Both the position numbers and the translations under genes were made by a program. The notes beneath the pieces are model-generated. The model did no database searches, was not told the origin of the DNA, and worked only from the letters and a program-made list of their open reading frames with translations. Positions 23,665 to 31,880 of a DNA stretch of 64,000 nt are shown here, piece by piece (the stretch's first letter is position 1; each line of letters opens with the position of its first letter). This stretch comes from Amycolatopsis sp. WAC 01376 (GTDB lineage Bacteria; Actinomycetota; Actinomycetes; Mycobacteriales; Pseudonocardiaceae). The stretch spans positions 372,001 through 436,000 of the forward strand of contig NZ_QHKL01000007.1 in the NCBI RefSeq assembly GCF_003947415.1, written 5' to 3'.

Positions 23665-25986
23665 CTACTTGTGGCCGACGCGAACCCGCATCGACGTACC
23701 GCTCTGCGACAGCACCCGGATCGTCGTTCCGGTCGCCGGGAGGATCACTCCGGCGTTCGGCTGGTCGGGGAACAGGAAAGTCCCGGTGTCGTCGAACAGC
23801 GGCACGGCGTTCCGCCCGCGGACGTAGCTGGGTTTTCCGTTGACGTGCAGGGTGAACGAGTCCGCTTTGCGGAGCGAGAACGGCATGTCGTAACCGGCGA
23901 TCCTGGACCGCCAAGGCGCGCCTTCGATGTTGTAGATCGGCGCGGGATGCGCGTCGATCGGGAGGATCAGCCCGGAGCCGAGGTGCTCACTGGTGTTGTT
24001 GTCCATTTCGGACGTGTTCCAGTAGGACACCACCAAGCCGGTCTGATACGGGAAATGCTCGACGAAAGCGGGTCTGTCGGGGAATCCGAAGTTGTAGGGG
24101 CCCGTGCGCAGATATCGGCCGTAGGACTCGTAGGTGCGGTTCGACGCGAGGTAGAAGTTGTCGAACAGGCGGGTCTCGGTGGCGGCCGCCGTCCGGAAAC
24201 CGTCGAGCGCCCAGCCGTTCGCGCCGTTCTCCGCTCCGTCGGTCAGCAACGGCGCGCCGTCCGCGGTGATCGTGATGTCGTCGGCGAAGAACCCGCTCCG
24301 CGCCAAAGCGCCGTCGGTCCGATACTGGAATCGGAGCAGGGCTTTCTCGCCCGCGATCGAGTCGAGCGGCACGTTGACGTCGATCCAGTTCCCTCCCGTG
24401 GTGCTCGACAGTGCCGGTAGCCCGCTGAAGTCCCGCTGGAACGGCGCGCCGGCGGCGAGGCCGTCCACCGCGGTCCACGTGACGCCGTCGTCGGTCGAGA
24501 CCTGCGTGTAGAGGAAGTCGAAGTCCGGCTGGATGTCGTAGCGGGCTTTGAGTGTCAGTGACGCCGAGGTCTTGCCGGTCAGGTCGAGTGGGCGGGTCAT
24601 CGTGGTGGACAGGTTGTTGCCCCTGGTACTCCACCACTGGTTCGGACCGGCGAACGGCTGTCCATGGTGGAACGTCTTCGGCTTGTCCGGCAGCACGACC
24701 ACGACCGCTTGGGCCTTCGCCGAGTTGTATTCGTGCGGGCCGAGGTCGAGGGTGCGGGTCTGACCTGCCACCACGACCTCGTAGTCCAGCCAGCCGAGCT
24801 GCAGCTTGGACCACGCGTCCAGGTCGTTGATGCGGGTGCCGATGACCTCGCCGGGCCCGGACACGCGCTGCTGCGCCATCGGCGACCACCAGCTCACGTT
24901 GTTCGCGCCACCGTTGGTGTCGTACAGGTCGGGCAGGCCGAGGTCGTGCGCGAACTCGCGGCAGAACACGCTGATACCGCCGTTCTCCGGCTGGACGGTG
25001 TAGTTGCCGACCCAGATACCGCTGTCACCGATCTGGGTGCCGCCTCGCGGGTTGCCGTCCGGACCGGCGGTGGTGTTGGCGAACGCGTAAGCGCTGTGGC
25101 TGTAGATCGCGTCCTCGCCGCGGACGGGATCCGCGTCGGCCTGGTCGGCGCCGGAATGCACGATCTGGAAGTGGTCGAGGTAGCCGTCCGGCTCGTTGAA
25201 GTCGCCGTCGCGGTCGAAGTCGTCGCGATCCCAGACGTCGAACGTCGCGAGCTGCGCACGGATCTGCGCCGGTGTCCGGCCGGCGGCGAGTTCCCCGCCG
25301 TACCAGGCGTTGACGGCGTCGGTCACCAGGTCGAAGGAGTTGGCGCAGACGACGCCTGCGCACGGGAAACCGTTCGACCGCCCGTAGCGGGCCTCGTTGA
25401 ACGGCACCGTGGTCCAGTCGGTGACCATACCCTCGACCGAGTACCTGCCTGAGGACTGCTTCCGGTAATAGGCGGCCAGTGAGTCGGCGCCGGGAGCGGT
25501 GGAGAAATACAGCTCCTGGTAATGGCGGCGATCGTAGTCTGGCTGCCAGATGGTGGTGTTGTTCGTTCGCCGGTCAGGCTCGGGGATCTGATTGTGCCGC
25601 GGACCGTCGAAGCGGACCGGGCCCGGGATGGCCGGATCGGTGTCGACGTCGGGGTAGGACGGATGCCGCTGGTCGCCGAACTCGGCGAGTACGACGAAGA
25701 TCCGGTCGGTCGATTCCCTGGCCAGCTCGACGTACTCGTCGACGGGACCACCCGTCCTGACCACGGTGCTCGCGCCGCGTCGCTCGGCGACTTCCTTGCC
25801 CTTCAGCACGTCCGCGATCGCCTGCTGCCGCAGCTTCCTGCGTTTCACGTCGTCGGGGCCGGGCAGATCATCACCGCCGCGGGCTTCGGCGGCGGCCGCG
25901 GGTGCCGCGATCGCGGCCGGAGCGCCCGCCGTCGAACCGGCGACCAGGGTGGAGACGCACAGGGCGGCACAAAGTCTTCGTAACAA
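23665..25986 (-). CDS. Secreted M6-family (immune inhibitor A-like) protein with altered zinc motif
   Basis: 773 aa. A Sec signal peptide covers about 1-30 ('CAALCVSTLVAGSTAGA'). The M6 catalytic domain carries the family neighbourhood 'DLGLPDLYD', but the expected HEXXH reads R343-E-F-A-H347, so the first zinc-ligand histidine is arginine. The C-terminal half has the usual beta-rich modules ('TDGAENGANGWALDGF'). Family members are secreted zinc proteases. The substitution suggests weak or no activity, unless the reading is a lineage-specific variant. The start is TTG at 25984-25986, followed by a TTA codon, with GAGGGG upstream. It lies alone between hairpins and the ferredoxin promoter region and is probably not part of the cluster. 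Confidence 0.8.
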   Translation of the reverse strand: MLRRLCAALCVSTLVAGSTAGAPAAIAAPAAAAEARGGDDLPGPDDVKRRKLRQQAIADVLKGKEVAERRGASTVVRTGGPVDEYVELARESTDRIFVVLAEFGDQRHPSYPDVDTDPAIPGPVRFDGPRHNQIPEPDRRTNNTTIWQPDYDRRHYQELYFSTAPGADSLAAYYRKQSSGRYSVEGMVTDWTTVPFNEARYGRSNGFPCAGVVCANSFDLVTDAVNAWYGGELAAGRTPAQIRAQLATFDVWDRDDFDRDGDFNEPDGYLDHFQIVHSGADQADADPVRGEDAIYSHSAYAFANTTAGPDGNPRGGTQIGDSGIWVGNYTVQPENGGISVFCREFAHDLGLPDLYDTNGGANNVSWWSPMAQQRVSGPGEVIGTRINDLDAWSKLQLGWLDYEVVVAGQTRTLDLGPHEYNSAKAQAVVVVLPDKPKTFHHGQPFAGPNQWWSTRGNNLSTTMTRPLDLTGKTSASLTLKARYDIQPDFDFLYTQVSTDDGVTWTAVDGLAAGAPFQRDFSGLPALSSTTGGNWIDVNVPLDSIAGEKALLRFQYRTDGALARSGFFADDITITADGAPLLTDGAENGANGWALDGFRTAAATETRLFDNFYLASNRTYESYGRYLRTGPYNFGFPDRPAFVEHFPYQTGLVVSYWNTSEMDNNTSEHLGSGLILPIDAHPAPIYNIEGAPWRSRIAGYDMPFSLRKADSFTLHVNGKPSYVRGRNAVPLFDDTGTFLFPDQPNAGVILPATGTTIRVLSQSGTSMRVRVGHK

Positions 25987-26145
25987 AGGAGATCCCCTCT
26001 CGAACTGACTCGTGAGTGGCGATTCGTGTGCTGACCCTGACTACCACTCACGACCACCCCGACCAACCGGCCTCCGGAGCCGTAACCGCTCAAGCGAGAG
26101 AACACCTTGCGCCACAAGACATTCCCGTGAACGATCGGCTCCCTC

Positions 26146-26175
26146 GTTCAACTGGTTCCGGAGCGGCAGTTGAGC
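26146..26175. promoter_or_regulatory. StrR-like operator, site 3
   Basis: gttcaactg, 12 bases, cagttgagc. The heptamers are at 26146-26152 and 26169-26175, 16 bases apart exactly as in sites 1 and 2. It lies 36 bases before the ferredoxin start codon. A short stem of the 'cgtgagtgg' family (26011-26019 with 26044-26052) lies further upstream. Confidence 0.68.
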
Positions 26176-26210
26176 GCTCGAAGGCGCCGTTCGATTCCAA
26201 GGAGACTGAC

Positions 26211-26447
26211 ATGACCGAGAGCGGTCGCCGCTGGCGGATCCTCGTGGACCAGGACCGCTGCATAGGTTCCGGGGTGTGCGTGGGAGACCTTCCGCACCGG
26301 TTCCGGATCGTCGACGACAGGTCACAGCCGGTCGACGTCGAGATCGGTGCCGACGAGGAGGTGCTCGCCGCGGCCGACTCCTGTCCACGGGAAGCGATCC
26401 GCGTCGTGGACGTGGCGACCGGTGAGGTACTGGCGCCCCTCGAATGA
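26211..26447 (+). CDS. [3Fe-4S]-type ferredoxin
   Basis: 78 aa, the Fer4_15 type that serves bacterial P450s. Cluster ligands are in 'CIGSGVC' and 'DSCP'; the position of the fourth cysteine holds Ser/Gly, which fits a [3Fe-4S] cluster. It carries electrons from a ferredoxin reductase, not encoded here, to the P450 that starts 55 bases downstream. ATG 26211 follows AAGGAG by about seven bases. A StrR-like palindrome is directly upstream, which ties this pair to the hydrazine operon. Confidence 0.88.
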   Translation: MTESGRRWRILVDQDRCIGSGVCVGDLPHRFRIVDDRSQPVDVEIGADEEVLAAADSCPREAIRVVDVATGEVLAPLE

Positions 26448-26501
26448 CCGTGGCTCGACCAAGACACCGTGTCCGGTCCGCCGGACGCGTGGAGGATGTT
26501 G

Positions 26502-27728
26502 ATGCAAAGCCGTCGAACGACGAAGGTCGAAAGGCTCTCGGCCGACTTCGTCCAGGATTCCTACACGTTGTACGCGCGGTTGCGGGAAGCGGGCCCGCCC
26601 CGGGAAGTGCTGATGCCACACGGCATCAAGGTGTGGATGGTGACCCGCTACCGCGACGCCCGCGCCCTGCTCGCCGATCCGCGGATCAGCAAGGACGGAC
26701 GGCGGGTCAACGAGCTGTTCGCCCGGCACGCCGAGTCGCCGGACAAGACCCCCGCGGCGGTCGACGACGAGCTGGCCGCGCACATGCTCAACAGCGATCC
26801 GCCGAACCATGTCCGATTGCGAAGACTGGTCGGCAAGGCTTTCACCGAACGCCGGGTGAAGCTCCTGCGGCCGCGGATCGAGGAGATCACCGAGGAACTG
26901 CTCGACCGGATGGCCGGCGCGCGCGAGGCGGAACTGATCGAGGATCTGGCCGCCCCGCTGACCATCACGGTCCTCGCCGAACTGCTCGGCGTGCCGCCCG
27001 AGAATCGCGAGGTCTTCCGTGCGTGGACGAACACGCTCGTCGGGGCGAACCACACGCCGGAAGAGGTCGCCACGGCTTCGGCGGCGGTGGCCAGGTTCAC
27101 CGAGGACCTGATCGACGCGAAACTCGCCGATCCCGGCGACGACATGTTCAGCGCGCTGGTACTGGCCACCGAGGAAGGGGACAGGCTCAGCAAGGACGAG
27201 CTGGTGGCGATGGTCTTCCTGCTCGTGGTGGCCGGGCACGACACCACGTTGAGCATGCTCGGCAACGGGGTGTACACCCTGCTCCGCCATCCGGACCAGC
27301 TCGCCAGGCTACGGGCGGATCCGGCGTTGCTTCCCGCCGCGGTCGAGGAACTGCTGCGGTACGAGGGTCCGGTCGGCCTGGCGACGTTCCGCTTCACCAC
27401 CGAGGACATCGCACTGGACGGCGTGACCATTCCCGCCGGCGAGATCGTGGTGGTGGCACTGGGTTCGGCGAACCGCGACGCGGAGAAGTTCGAGCACGCG
27501 GACAGCCTGGACATCACCCGCGGGCTCGGCAGTCACCTCGCCTTCGGTCATGGCATCCACTACTGCGCGGGCGCACCGCTGGGCCGTCTGCAGGTGGAGA
27601 TCGGCATCGGCGGGTTGCTGGAACGGTTCCCGGACCTCGCGCTGGCGGCGGAACCGGAGCAGCTCCGGTGGAAGACCAGCACGATCATGCACGGCCTTGT
27701 CTCACTGCCGGTCTCCCTGCACGGCTAG
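26502..27728 (+). CDS. Cytochrome P450 (soluble, ferredoxin-dependent)
   Basis: 408 aa. The I-helix oxygen motif 'AGHDTT' is near residue 247, the K-helix ExxR in 'EELLRYEGP' near 285, and the heme loop 'FGHGIHYCAGAPLGR' near 347-361 with the axial cysteine. The sequence is of the actinobacterial CYP105/107-like tailoring type. It should hydroxylate or otherwise oxidise the peptide product or a carrier-bound amino acid. GGAGG lies six bases before ATG 26502, so that start is chosen over an earlier in-frame ATG. Second gene of the StrR-site-controlled ferredoxin-P450 pair. Confidence 0.88.
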   Translation: MQSRRTTKVERLSADFVQDSYTLYARLREAGPPREVLMPHGIKVWMVTRYRDARALLADPRISKDGRRVNELFARHAESPDKTPAAVDDELAAHMLNSDPPNHVRLRRLVGKAFTERRVKLLRPRIEEITEELLDRMAGAREAELIEDLAAPLTITVLAELLGVPPENREVFRAWTNTLVGANHTPEEVATASAAVARFTEDLIDAKLADPGDDMFSALVLATEEGDRLSKDELVAMVFLLVVAGHDTTLSMLGNGVYTLLRHPDQLARLRADPALLPAAVEELLRYEGPVGLATFRFTTEDIALDGVTIPAGEIVVVALGSANRDAEKFEHADSLDITRGLGSHLAFGHGIHYCAGAPLGRLQVEIGIGGLLERFPDLALAAEPEQLRWKTSTIMHGLVSLPVSLHG

Positions 27729-27797
27729 CGCGCGTTTCATAAGCCAAGTTCGCGGTCTTCACGCCCAAGCATGGCTCTGGACTGGCCGACAGGACCT

Positions 27798-27970
27798 GAG
27801 TGTCCACAAGAGACGCATTCCAGCGACGAAATGTCTACTTTGCGGCATATGCCCGTTTAGGCAAAGGGGGTCGTGAGTGGCAAGTAGCGTTCTAACCCTC
27901 TTTACCACTCACGACCCCCTCGCCCAACTCGGACACTGACACCTCGAAAAGTGTCCCCCGTGTCCTGTGA
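27798..27970. repeat. Composite palindromic element, copy 2
   Basis: The left outer segment (27798-27836) matches copy 1 (14100-14138) at roughly four bases in five. The central hairpin has 16-bp arms at 27865-27880 and 27905-27920 around 'gtcgtgagtgg'. The right end ('gaaaagtgtcccccgtgtcc') mirrors the left end imperfectly. Placed after the P450 stop, it may act as terminator. Confidence 0.58.
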
Positions 27971-28112
27971 GTATCGCCTGGGGTGCTGACCTGCGGAAAG
28001 GGAGCGGGGGCCTTTGGTGTCGCGTTCCCGGCGGGCGGGTGTGTGGATTTTGGTGCGTTGGATGACCAGAAATCCACACGGTCACCGGGAGGGGGCCGCG
28101 AACGCAAGACCG

Positions 28113-28149
28113 CCCCGCGGCGAAGGCCCGACAAGCCCTCGCCGCGGGG
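28113..28149. terminator. GC-rich 11-bp hairpin
   Basis: ccccgcggcga (28113-28123) pairs perfectly with tcgccgcgggg (28139-28149) across a 15-base loop. It could end transcription from the ferredoxin-P450 pair before the DUF1579 gene. Confidence 0.5.
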
Positions 28150-28204
28150 CATCGGCGTCTTCGACGGGCGCGGATGCCTCCTGATCGCGTGATACCGTTT
28201 CGGC

Positions 28205-28651
28205 ATGGGCGAATTCGATTTCCTCGTAGGCTCGTGGAATGTCCTCAACCGCCGTCTGACAAAGCGGCTGGCCGGTAGCGACGATTGGGTGGAATTCACG
28301 GCACCCGCGAAGAGTTGGAGCCTTTTCGAAGGAAACGCGAATGTCGACGAAATCGTTTTTCCCGACGGTGTGCGGGGACTGACCCTGCGGTTGTTCGACC
28401 CAGTGGCCCGGAAGTGGTCGCTGAACTGGTCGAGCAGCGACGTCGGGCGACTCTTCCCGCCTGTCATCGGCGAGTTCACCGACGGGCGCGGCGTCTTCTA
28501 CGGCGAGGACACCGAGGGTGAAACGCCGGTGCGGGTCCGGTTCATCTGGTCGGACGTCACCGAGAATTCGGCCCGCTGGGAACAGGCCTTCTCGATCGAC
28601 GATGGTGAGAGCTGGGAGGTCAACTGGATCATGACCTTCACCCGTTCCTGA
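28205..28651 (+). CDS. DUF1579-like small protein
   Basis: 148 aa. It opens with 'FDFLVGSWNVLNRRL' and carries 'WEQAFSIDDGESWEVNW' near the end, the pattern of DUF1579-type beta-barrel proteins of unknown function. These often contain a 'D.G.tW..nW' C-terminal strand that may close a lipocalin-like barrel. It stands alone between the repeat stretch and the amidohydrolase gene, 85 bases upstream of the latter. No link to the NRPS genes can be shown, though it is transcribed in the same direction. Confidence 0.7.
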   Translation: MGEFDFLVGSWNVLNRRLTKRLAGSDDWVEFTAPAKSWSLFEGNANVDEIVFPDGVRGLTLRLFDPVARKWSLNWSSSDVGRLFPPVIGEFTDGRGVFYGEDTEGETPVRVRFIWSDVTENSARWEQAFSIDDGESWEVNWIMTFTRS

Positions 28652-28736
28652 CGATCATATTTCCGCGAGCGGCGATCCACGGTGCGCAATCGTCGCCGCG
28701 TGACCGAACCGGCCGCGGTCTGCTTCTCTGGCCCGC

Positions 28737-29963
28737 ATGCAGCAACGCATCGAAGCCTCCCAACTGATTCCCGGACGCGGCACGCCGATCATCGACGGTG
28801 TCGTGATCGTCGAGGGCGACCGGATCCGCTACGCCGGTCCGCGTGACGGGGCGCCGGCCACACCCGGCGCCGACGTCACCCGCGGGCATACCGTGATGCC
28901 CGGAATGTGGGACTGTCACGGGCATTTCATGGGCCTGCGCAGTGCGGACCTGCACGATCTGATGCACGAGCCGATCGCCTTGCGGTCGGCTCGGTGCGTG
29001 TCGGACCTGCGGGCCTGCCTCGACTCGGGCTTCACCTCCATCCGCGAGGTCGGCGGTCTCGGCATCCACTTGGTCCGCGCGGTCGCCGAGGGCACCATCG
29101 AGGGACCGACGATCTACAGCGCGGGCACGGCCTTGTCGACCACCGGTGGACACGGCGACGTGCACGGCTTCCCTGTCCCGTGGATCAACGACTTCGGCCA
29201 CCTCGGCGGCGAGTTGAGGCTTGCCGACGGGCCCGCCGAGTGCGCGCGGGCCGCCCGTGAACAGCTGCGCAACAACGCGAAGCTGATCAAGGTGTTCGCC
29301 TCCGGCGGGGTTCTGTCCGAAGTGGACCATCCGCACCATCAGCAGTTCACCGACGCCGAACTGGCCGCGATCGTCGAGGTGGCGGGACAGGCCGAGCGGG
29401 TGGTCGCGGCGCACTGTCACGGCAAGGCGGGCATCATGGCCGCGCTGAAGGCGGGTGTGCACACCATCGAGCACGGCACCTATCTCGACGAGGAAGCCGC
29501 CGCGGCGATGCGCGAGACCGGCGCGATCCTGGTCCCCACCCGCACGATCATGCACCTGCTGCTCACCAGCGATCTGCTTCCCGCCTACGCCAAGCGAAAG
29601 CTGGAAGAGGTGGCCGGGCGGCATCTCGACGCGATCGCCTTGGCCCGCGAGGCGGGCGTCACCATCGCGCTGGGCACCGACCTCGCCATGACCGGCCCCG
29701 ACCGGCCCACCCAATGGGGGAAGGGCGGCATCGAGCTTTCGCTGATGGTGAAGAGCGGTGCCACCCCGCTGGAGGCGATCGAGATGGCCACGGCCACCGC
29801 ACCCGCCACCCTCGGACCGCAGGCGCCGCGCTCCGGACAGCTGCTGGCCGGCTACGACGCGGACGTGCTCCTGCTGGACGCGGATCCGGTGCTGGACATC
29901 GACGTCCTCGCCGATCCGGCCCACGTGACCGACGTCTGGAAGTCCGGCCGTCAGGTGAAGTGA
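28737..29963 (+). CDS. Metal-dependent amidohydrolase (imidazolonepropionase/prolidase-like)
   Basis: 408 aa TIM-barrel amidohydrolase. Metal-site residues are visible: HxH in 'CHGHF' (about 60), Lys in 'LIKVFASGG' (about 183), His in 'AHCHGKAG' (about 225), His in 'IEHGTY' (about 243) and Asp in 'LGTDLAM' (about 317). The family hydrolyses cyclic amides, imines and Xaa-Pro or N-acyl bonds. It is the first gene of the rightward NRPS block, with the PCP gene 95 bases downstream. It may hydrolyse a cyclic precursor or trim a leader residue. The substrate is unknown. ATG at 28737; no clear ribosome site. Confidence 0.8.
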   Translation: MQQRIEASQLIPGRGTPIIDGVVIVEGDRIRYAGPRDGAPATPGADVTRGHTVMPGMWDCHGHFMGLRSADLHDLMHEPIALRSARCVSDLRACLDSGFTSIREVGGLGIHLVRAVAEGTIEGPTIYSAGTALSTTGGHGDVHGFPVPWINDFGHLGGELRLADGPAECARAAREQLRNNAKLIKVFASGGVLSEVDHPHHQQFTDAELAAIVEVAGQAERVVAAHCHGKAGIMAALKAGVHTIEHGTYLDEEAAAAMRETGAILVPTRTIMHLLLTSDLLPAYAKRKLEEVAGRHLDAIALAREAGVTIALGTDLAMTGPDRPTQWGKGGIELSLMVKSGATPLEAIEMATATAPATLGPQAPRSGQLLAGYDADVLLLDADPVLDIDVLADPAHVTDVWKSGRQVK

Positions 29964-30058
29964 AGGCAACAACGGTAGTAGAACCCGAGTACATCGAGAC
30001 AACAACCGCGGCGGCGATGGTCTCGGTGACGAAGCCCCGGCTCCATGGAGAAATGCCC

Positions 30059-30307
30059 ATGAGTGACACGATTGTCGATTTCGACGCCATCATCACGCGA
30101 TATGCGACCTTCACCTTCGACGACTCGACGCCCTTGCTCGACGCGGGGCTGGAATCGCTGGCCTTGCTGCGTCTCGCGGTCGACGTGGCGGGTGACGACG
30201 ACGCCGAGATCGACGCCACCCGGCTGGTCGATCTGCACACGGTCGCCGATCTGAAGCGCTGGCTGGCCGATCTGGCCGCGGTCGGCCAGGACGGGGGCGC
30301 GCGATGA
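30059..30307 (+). CDS. Free-standing peptidyl carrier protein
   Basis: 82 aa. The phosphopantetheine serine is Ser33 in 'LLDAGLESLALLRL', within a normal carrier fold though acidic and short. ATG 30059 has GGAGA about nine bases before it; an upstream extension in the same frame overlaps the amidohydrolase gene and is rejected. The stop overlaps the start of the adenylation enzyme (ATGA), so the two probably work together: the A enzyme loads an amino acid on this carrier for tailoring or for condensation by the next protein. Confidence 0.85.
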   Translation: MSDTIVDFDAIITRYATFTFDDSTPLLDAGLESLALLRLAVDVAGDDDAEIDATRLVDLHTVADLKRWLADLAAVGQDGGAR

Positions 30308-31860
30308 CGACCCGCAGACTCTTCGACTGGTTCGACGATTCGGTGGCGGTTCACGGTTCCTCGACGGCGATCGAGGTCGCCGGGCTCACGTTGACCTACG
30401 ACGAACTGCGGGCCGCCGTCGAGCGGATGGCGGTGCGCCTGGTGTCGGCTGCGGGCAGACGACCGGAGCGGGTCGGCCTGCTGACCTCGCGCAGCCTCGC
30501 GAGCTACGTGGGCTACCTGGCGATCCAGCGGGTCGGCGCGGCCGTGGTGCCGCTCAACCAGGGTGCGCCGGTCGCGAGGAACCTGGCGATCACCAAGGAC
30601 GCCGGCCTGGATGTGACGATCGTCGACGACACGTCCGCCAAGCAGTTGCCGGAGTACCCGCGGCAGTCGGGCATCCCGATCGTCGACCTGACCGGTGACC
30701 GGTGGCGTGGCCTGCTGGACGGCGACGAGCCGCTGCCCGAGATCGGTTCCGGCGACGGGGACGTCGCCTACATCATCTACACCTCCGGCTCGACGGGGAG
30801 CCCGAAAGGTGTGCCGGTGACGCACGAATGTGTGTCCTCGTTGCTGGAGGACAACATCCGCCGGTTCGGCTTCACCGACGACTGCCGGGTTTCGCAGACC
30901 TTCGAGCTCTTCTTCGACGGTTCGATCGTCGAGCTCTTCGCCACCTGGGGGACCGGCGCGACGTTGTGCGTCCCGCAGCACAGCGAAGTGTTCGCGCCGG
31001 TGCGCTTCGTCAACGAGAAGCGGCTCACGCACTGGCTTTCGGTGCCGTCGATCATCTCGTTCGCACGCAGGCTGCGGGCCCTCGCCCCGGGCAGTATGCC
31101 GAACCTGCGCCGGGGGATGTTCGGCGGCGAACCGCTGAACCTCGAACAGGTCGAGGTGTGGCGGGCCGCCGCCCCCAACGCGACCATCCACAACTGTTAC
31201 GGGCCGACGGAACTGACCGTCATCTGCACCGGATACGAGGTGCCCGCCGCGCGCGCCGACTGGCCGGTCACCTCGAACCGTTCCATGCCGATCGGTGAGC
31301 TCTTCCCGCATCTGGACTATGTGCTGCTCGACGAGGAGCTCCGGGAATGCGAGGACGGCGAGCTGTGCGTGCGCGGCCCGCAGCGCTTCCCCGGCTACCT
31401 GGACTCCGACGACAACGCCGGGCGCTTCCTTGCCTTCGACGGCGAGCAGGGCACGGTCTACGACGGTGCCGAGCCGCTGACCCCCGGGCACTGGTATCGC
31501 ACCGGCGACCGGGTGCGCCGCGAGAGCGGTGAGCTGGTCCATCTCGGCCGTGTCGACGACCAGATCAAGGTCCGGGGCAACCGGGTCGAACTGGGCGAGA
31601 TCGAGTCGGCGCTGCGACGGCATCCGTCGATCGCCGAGGTGGTCGTGGTGGCGCTCACCGCCGCCGACGGCGAGGTGGACCTGCACGCCGTCTACGCGGG
31701 CGATCCCGTGGACGAGAAGGAGTTCGTCCGCCTGCTCGAGGACCTCCCGGTCTACATGCGCCCGAGGGGTTACCACCAGCGCGACAGCATCCCGTTGGCC
31801 GCCAACGGGAAGGTCGATCGCAAAGGGTTGACCGAAGAGATCCTGCCGATCGTCCGCTGA
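30304..31860 (+). CDS. Free-standing adenylation enzyme (A1)
   Basis: 518 aa, A domain only. Core motifs: A3 'TSGSTGSPKGVP', A4 'FELFFDGSIVELF', A5 'NCYGPTELTV', A7 'YRTGDRVRRE', A8 'RVDDQIKVRGNRVELGEIE' and A10 'AANGKVDRKG' with the catalytic lysine. The binding pocket starts D-G-V at positions 235, 236 and 239 (GrsA numbering), not a code I recognise. It is clearly related to the second free enzyme at 35.6 kb, sharing 'THW.SVPS'-type segments typical of free-standing A enzymes such as prolyl-PCP ligases. It probably loads the PCP that precedes it. Confidence 0.88.
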   Translation: MTTRRLFDWFDDSVAVHGSSTAIEVAGLTLTYDELRAAVERMAVRLVSAAGRRPERVGLLTSRSLASYVGYLAIQRVGAAVVPLNQGAPVARNLAITKDAGLDVTIVDDTSAKQLPEYPRQSGIPIVDLTGDRWRGLLDGDEPLPEIGSGDGDVAYIIYTSGSTGSPKGVPVTHECVSSLLEDNIRRFGFTDDCRVSQTFELFFDGSIVELFATWGTGATLCVPQHSEVFAPVRFVNEKRLTHWLSVPSIISFARRLRALAPGSMPNLRRGMFGGEPLNLEQVEVWRAAAPNATIHNCYGPTELTVICTGYEVPAARADWPVTSNRSMPIGELFPHLDYVLLDEELRECEDGELCVRGPQRFPGYLDSDDNAGRFLAFDGEQGTVYDGAEPLTPGHWYRTGDRVRRESGELVHLGRVDDQIKVRGNRVELGEIESALRRHPSIAEVVVVALTAADGEVDLHAVYAGDPVDEKEFVRLLEDLPVYMRPRGYHQRDSIPLAANGKVDRKGLTEEILPIVR

Positions 31861-31880
31861 ACACCGGAAAGGAATTCCCG

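Larger units (their letters stand above)
27729..28204. repeat. Gene-free stretch with palindromic element copy 2 and hairpins
   Basis: 476 bases after the P450. It holds palindromic element copy 2 (27798-27970), a pair of 9-bp inverted repeats (tgtggattt/aaatccaca) near 28042-28078, and a GC hairpin at 28113-28149. A 69-codon frame at 27983-28192 runs through these repeats and is not considered a gene. Confidence 0.6.

Noticed and set aside
27983..28192. 69-codon forward frame in the repeat stretch after the P450
   Set aside because: It runs through hairpins and inverted repeats, has no ribosome site and shows no protein-like pattern; treated as non-coding.
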